NCBI GenBank assembly: GCA_040437565.1
Contig: JBDOQK010000047.1
Coordinates: 124,001 to 188,000 of the forward strand
Source: Albugo candida
Lineage: Eukaryota > Oomycota > Peronosporomycetes > Albuginales
Length of the DNA stretch: 64,000 nucleotides
Reading direction: 5' to 3'
Shown here: piece after piece, positions 60,772 through 64,000 of the stretch
Position numbering within the stretch: position 1 is the first letter of the stretch
Layout of the letters: every line of letters begins with the position of its first letter
Notes under the pieces: generated by a model
Databases searched by the model: none
What the model was told of the DNA's origin: nothing
Seen by the model: only the letters and a program-made list of their open reading frames with translations
Translations under genes and position numbers: made by a program

Positions 60772-63664
60772 TTACGCGCCAGAATTGAGCATCGCTGACA
60801 TAATGGCTTCAGCCTCTATTATCATCGTTCCCAAGTCCACTTCTGCTTCCTCATTTTTACTCATTTGCAAGCTGCTTTCAACTCGTCCCAACTCACGCTC
60901 ACTCTCCAAAATTGAATTATCTTGGATTTGAGAAAATGTCATCTGAGTGTTTGGTTCCATATAAAACCCTTCTGGTTTGAGTGGCAGACTCTGCGCCCGC
61001 TCCATAGCAAATAGGAACGAACACATTTCCTTGAGAATCTCATCAAGCATCACGAATCCACACAGAAATAAAGGTTCTGGTTCTTGATTCGTGAGCAAGG
61101 AAGAATCATTGTTCTTGAGAGATTGTCGCACTTCCTCCAAACGAAAAGCTCCATCAGAGATTCCGCTTAGCCGATTGGAAGCATCTCTGTGTACCTTTTC
61201 CAAAATACTGCGTATACTCTGTCCATCTCGTATGTCCTGGAAATCAAACACAGCATCCACAAGATTCGTCTTTTGAGACAAAATAGACACTAGACCCGAC
61301 AGAGACAAGTTTTCTAGAAATGAGTGCTCAAGCAGCCTTTCCAGCTTACTAAAGATGCTTTGGAGCATTGGAGAAACGTTCTTTGTGGATGTTGTGGCAT
61401 CAACTGGAATCGAGTGATTTTCACTTCGCGGGAGATCTTCAGAGGTGTCTTCTTCGGTGGCATGTGATGATGAGTGCATGCGGTCGACTCGCGCACAATC
61501 TGTCTTCTCCTCCTCGCTCATAAATGATGCTTCAAGTATCGTCGGAATTCTACGAGTTGCCATGTACTCGGCATCNNNNNNNNNNNNNNNNNNNNNNNNN
61601 NNNNNNNNNNNNNNNNNNNNNNNNNNNNNNNNNNNNNNNNNNNNNNNNNNNNNNNNNNNNNNNNNNNNNNNNNNNAATAGACACTAGACCCGACAGAGAC
61701 AAGTTTTCTAGAAATGAGTGCTCAAGCAGCCTTTCCAGCTTACTAAAGATGCTTTGGAGCATTGGAGAAACGTTCTTTGTGGATGTTGTGGCATCAACTG
61801 GAATCGAGTGATTTTCACTTCGCGGGAGATCTTCAGAGGTGTCTTCTTCGGTGGTATGTGATGATGAGTGCATGCGGTCGACTCGCGCACAATCTGTCTT
61901 CTTCTCCTCGCTCATAAATGATGCTTCAAGTATCGTCGGAATTCTACGAGTTGCCATGTACTCGGCATCAACAATGTAACTAAGAATTGACACTACTTGA
62001 TGCTTCGAATTCTCGCTCTCACCAGAACTCACTATTTCAGGATTATCGCCAATCTCCATGTGTTTGGAAAACCCTTGAGTCTTCCATAAATGAACATGAG
62101 ACGCAATGCTAGAATTGGGAAAATGTGATGCAAACCAAACTGCTTCATGCTGTCTCGCTTGTTTCATTGACTCACAGGATATCTCATTCGACTCTTCCGC
62201 GACCATTCTTGGATCACCAGGAGGATAATCTAATAGCCAGCTGTCAATGAGAGGATTGTCGAGCTCAAGCATGAAAGCAATAAGATCCATAGTCGCAATG
62301 CTCAAAGACGACGAAAGCGAGTCAATCCTACCAATCAGTTGAAAAAATACTGACCGTGAGCTTTCTTTTGGTACAATAGAGGCATCCATGCTTTGATCCA
62401 GTAAGGCTTGGCAGAATAATAGCAGAAAAGGATTACACTCGACATCTCGTCCAAAAGTACCAAGTTCTTCCATGATGATTCGAGCGTACAGTGTTGTGGC
62501 CAAGACGCTTGGCTCTGACGCACTCAATAACGCAGGCAAGAAAGTTGATTTGAGAAATAGATCGCTAAATAGTTGAGCCATAACTGTTGATATTGATTTT
62601 GGTTCTGTTCCTAAAGTTTTCGTACTCCCAGTCATTACCAAGGAACAGCAGAACCGAAGTCGGCTTATGAAGATATTCAAGTATCTTGATTTTGAGTGCT
62701 GGAGATTCGCTGCGTCCAAACGTTCGTTTGTTTTTCGACCGATGAAATTCCTTGGTAAGGCATCGTAAGCTGCTACAAGTCCACTGATTGCTTCATGACA
62801 AAAGGGTGTCAGATGTAATATAAAGTGGACCAATGATGCTTCAGGTATACCAGCCGCTATAATCATCGTTTCCCGGCACCTGTCGCCGATAACACCATCT
62901 GCGTACATGTGTGGAAGCAGCCCCGAGAAAATAATCAGCTCAGATATGTTGTTTCCCTCATCTCCAATCTTAGAGGCTTCTGCTGTGTTTTTGAGGTCCG
63001 TGTCATACTCGTTTGCTTCTGAGTAAACAAAAAAGAATTCTATTTGGACTGGATTACTACGCAGTTTCTTCCATATACTATACAGTAATCTGATCATACA
63101 TTTTCGAGTCAGAATGTCATCAATCTCATTCACGATCGCGCTTTTGGCCAGTGCAATTATCGCCACATGAATCTCTCTTGTCGGAAGAACGGGATATTCC
63201 AGCTTCTCCAAGATAGCCGATATGAATTGCAGTGAAAGTGGCATGATTCCACGTGGTTGGTTTCGCTTCCCAATGTCGCAAAGATAGGGTACGATCTGAT
63301 TCTCAAGCAGATATTCTAGACATGGTCGATGGGACTGCATGGACTCTTCCGAATTTGTATGTAAAGTGACATCAAAACGTGTTCTCAAGTGTTCCACCGA
63401 CTTCTCTTCAGTGCATAGCATCATCACCATTTTCTGCAGGGATTCGGGCGTGCTAGAATCGTGTAATATACGCTTCTGTTCGACCATATCGGTGATATTT
63501 CGTTCCGAAACTGCATCCATAAAGTGGCGTACAGTGAGCCACCGTTGATGGAATTCTTTCACATCGGAATCATAGAGTGTGGGAACCATTGCATCAATAC
63601 CCTGGATAATGGCATCCTGAGCTTTTGTCGCCACTAGTTTGATCTTATTCTTCAACCAACTCAT
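60772..63664 (-). CDS. FHIP/FAM160 (RAI16-like) family protein
   Basis: About 832 residues after removing a 394-bp duplicated flank plus gap (not a multiple of three, so the raw frame breaks). Start chosen at MSWLKNKIKLVATK, typical of the family; an upstream in-frame ATG at 63739 would add 25 residues. The N-terminal half has the family blocks CLEYLLENQIVPYLCDIGKR, LQFISAILEKLEYPVLP, AGIPEASLVHFIL, CHEAISGLVAAYDALP and FISRLRFCCSLV, then LFLKSTFLPALLSASEPSVL and NPFLLLFCQALLDQ. The C-terminal third is Ser/Glu-rich then helical (SLSGLVSILSQKTNLVDAVF), as in FHIP. FHIP proteins link Hook and FTS to dynein for early-endosome motility, in keeping with other endosome genes here. Two base differences between the duplicated copies change residues (Glu/Lys and Ala/Thr). 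Confidence 0.8.
61282..61969. repeat. assembly gap with duplicated flanks (294 bp, two SNPs)
   Basis: 100 N at 61576-61675; 61282-61575 recurs as 61676-61969 with differences at 61461/61855 (C/T) and 61509/61903 (C/T). Confidence 0.9.
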
Positions 63665-63692
63665 TGTCAATTGGCAAAGTGCCCGCGATAGT

Positions 63693-63918
63693 ACCGTATC
63701 CCTTTTGTCAGTAGGCAGCAAGGTCAATGTAATGTGCATCCATTTCTATCTGGGCNNNNNNNNNNNNNNNNNNNNNNNNNNNNNNNNNNNNNNNNNNNNN
63801 NNNNNNNNNNNNNNNNNNNNNNNNNNNNNNNNNNNNNNNNNNNNNNNNNNNNNNNACCGTATCCCTTTTGTCAGTAGGCAGCAAGGTCAATGTAATGTGC
63901 ATCCATCTCTATCTGGGC
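63693..63918. repeat. assembly gap with duplicated flank (63 bp, one SNP)
   Basis: 100 N at 63756-63855; 63693-63755 recurs as 63856-63918 with one difference (T at 63744, C at 63907). It lies in the likely 5' leader of the FHIP gene; the window ends 82 bp later with nothing recognisable. Confidence 0.85.
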
Positions 63919-64000
63919 TGTACATTCTCGTAATTGTGTTCTACGCGTCGATTTCTGACATTCATCGCTACTGATCTTGTACAAATTGAGACGATAAATG

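Overview
The window looks like a compact, intron-bearing oomycete genome, most like a gene-dense biotroph such as Albugo; that genus is an inference. Evidence seen in the sequence: (i) many GT-AG introns of only about 40-65 bp whose removal restores conserved eukaryotic proteins in frame; (ii) very short spacers, several convergent gene pairs that overlap at their 3' ends, and divergent starts as little as 40 bp apart; (iii) gene types common in oomycetes (FYVE-GAF protein, ankyrin proteins with FYVE-like fingers, PDZ-GBD-FH3-FH2 formin, HDEL-tailed PDI). I see no bacterial operons, CRISPR array, rRNA or tRNA gene.

Layout: 0.7-7.3 kb holds an inositol-trisphosphate kinase (ITPK), a probable coiled-coil/NUDT15-like NUDIX fusion, an ankyrin/zinc-finger protein, a cysteine-rich type I membrane protein and a cupredoxin-like protein. 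7.8-15.3 kb holds a CCCH RNA-binding protein, a FYVE-GAF protein, trimethyllysine dioxygenase and an NTF2/C2-like membrane protein. 15.7-21.2 kb holds a WW-cap methyltransferase fusion, succinate dehydrogenase subunit D, protein disulfide isomerase and a PWI/RS protein. 21.3-26.9 kb is a giant formin. 27.2-33.8 kb holds a conserved Cys-rich protein, SF3A1, HSCB (iron-sulfur co-chaperone), GNL1-type GTPase and a small basic protein. 34-41.6 kb holds an ankyrin protein, a coiled-coil protein, an ABCB half-transporter and a PPR protein. 41.7-46.1 kb holds a pogo/CENP-B transposase-derived gene and a second ankyrin/FYVE-like gene. 46.4-57.1 kb holds VPS28, a membrane protein, ZNHIT2, a PDZ/PH protein, an RCC1 protein and an inositol 5-phosphatase. 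57.4-63.7 kb holds a secreted/multi-TM protein, a decayed copia-like stretch and a FHIP-family protein.

Functional themes: mRNA capping, splicing and decay (cap methyltransferase, SF3A1, PWI/RS, CCCH); endosome and inositol-lipid traffic (FYVE proteins, VPS28/ESCRT-I, ITPK, 5-phosphatase, FHIP); mitochondrial metabolism (SDHD, HSCB, TMLH, PPR).

Assembly warning: there are 14 N-runs of exactly 100. Twelve are flanked by near-identical direct copies (18-746 bp), i.e. contig ends that overlap but were not merged. Genes crossing them (FYVE-GAF, formin, coiled-coil, PPR, transposase-derived, ankyrin/FYVE, VPS28, the 48 kb membrane protein, the 57 kb secreted protein, FHIP) appear artificially lengthened or split. 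A few single-base differences between copies suggest two haplotypes. Lengths given below are after counting each overlap once.
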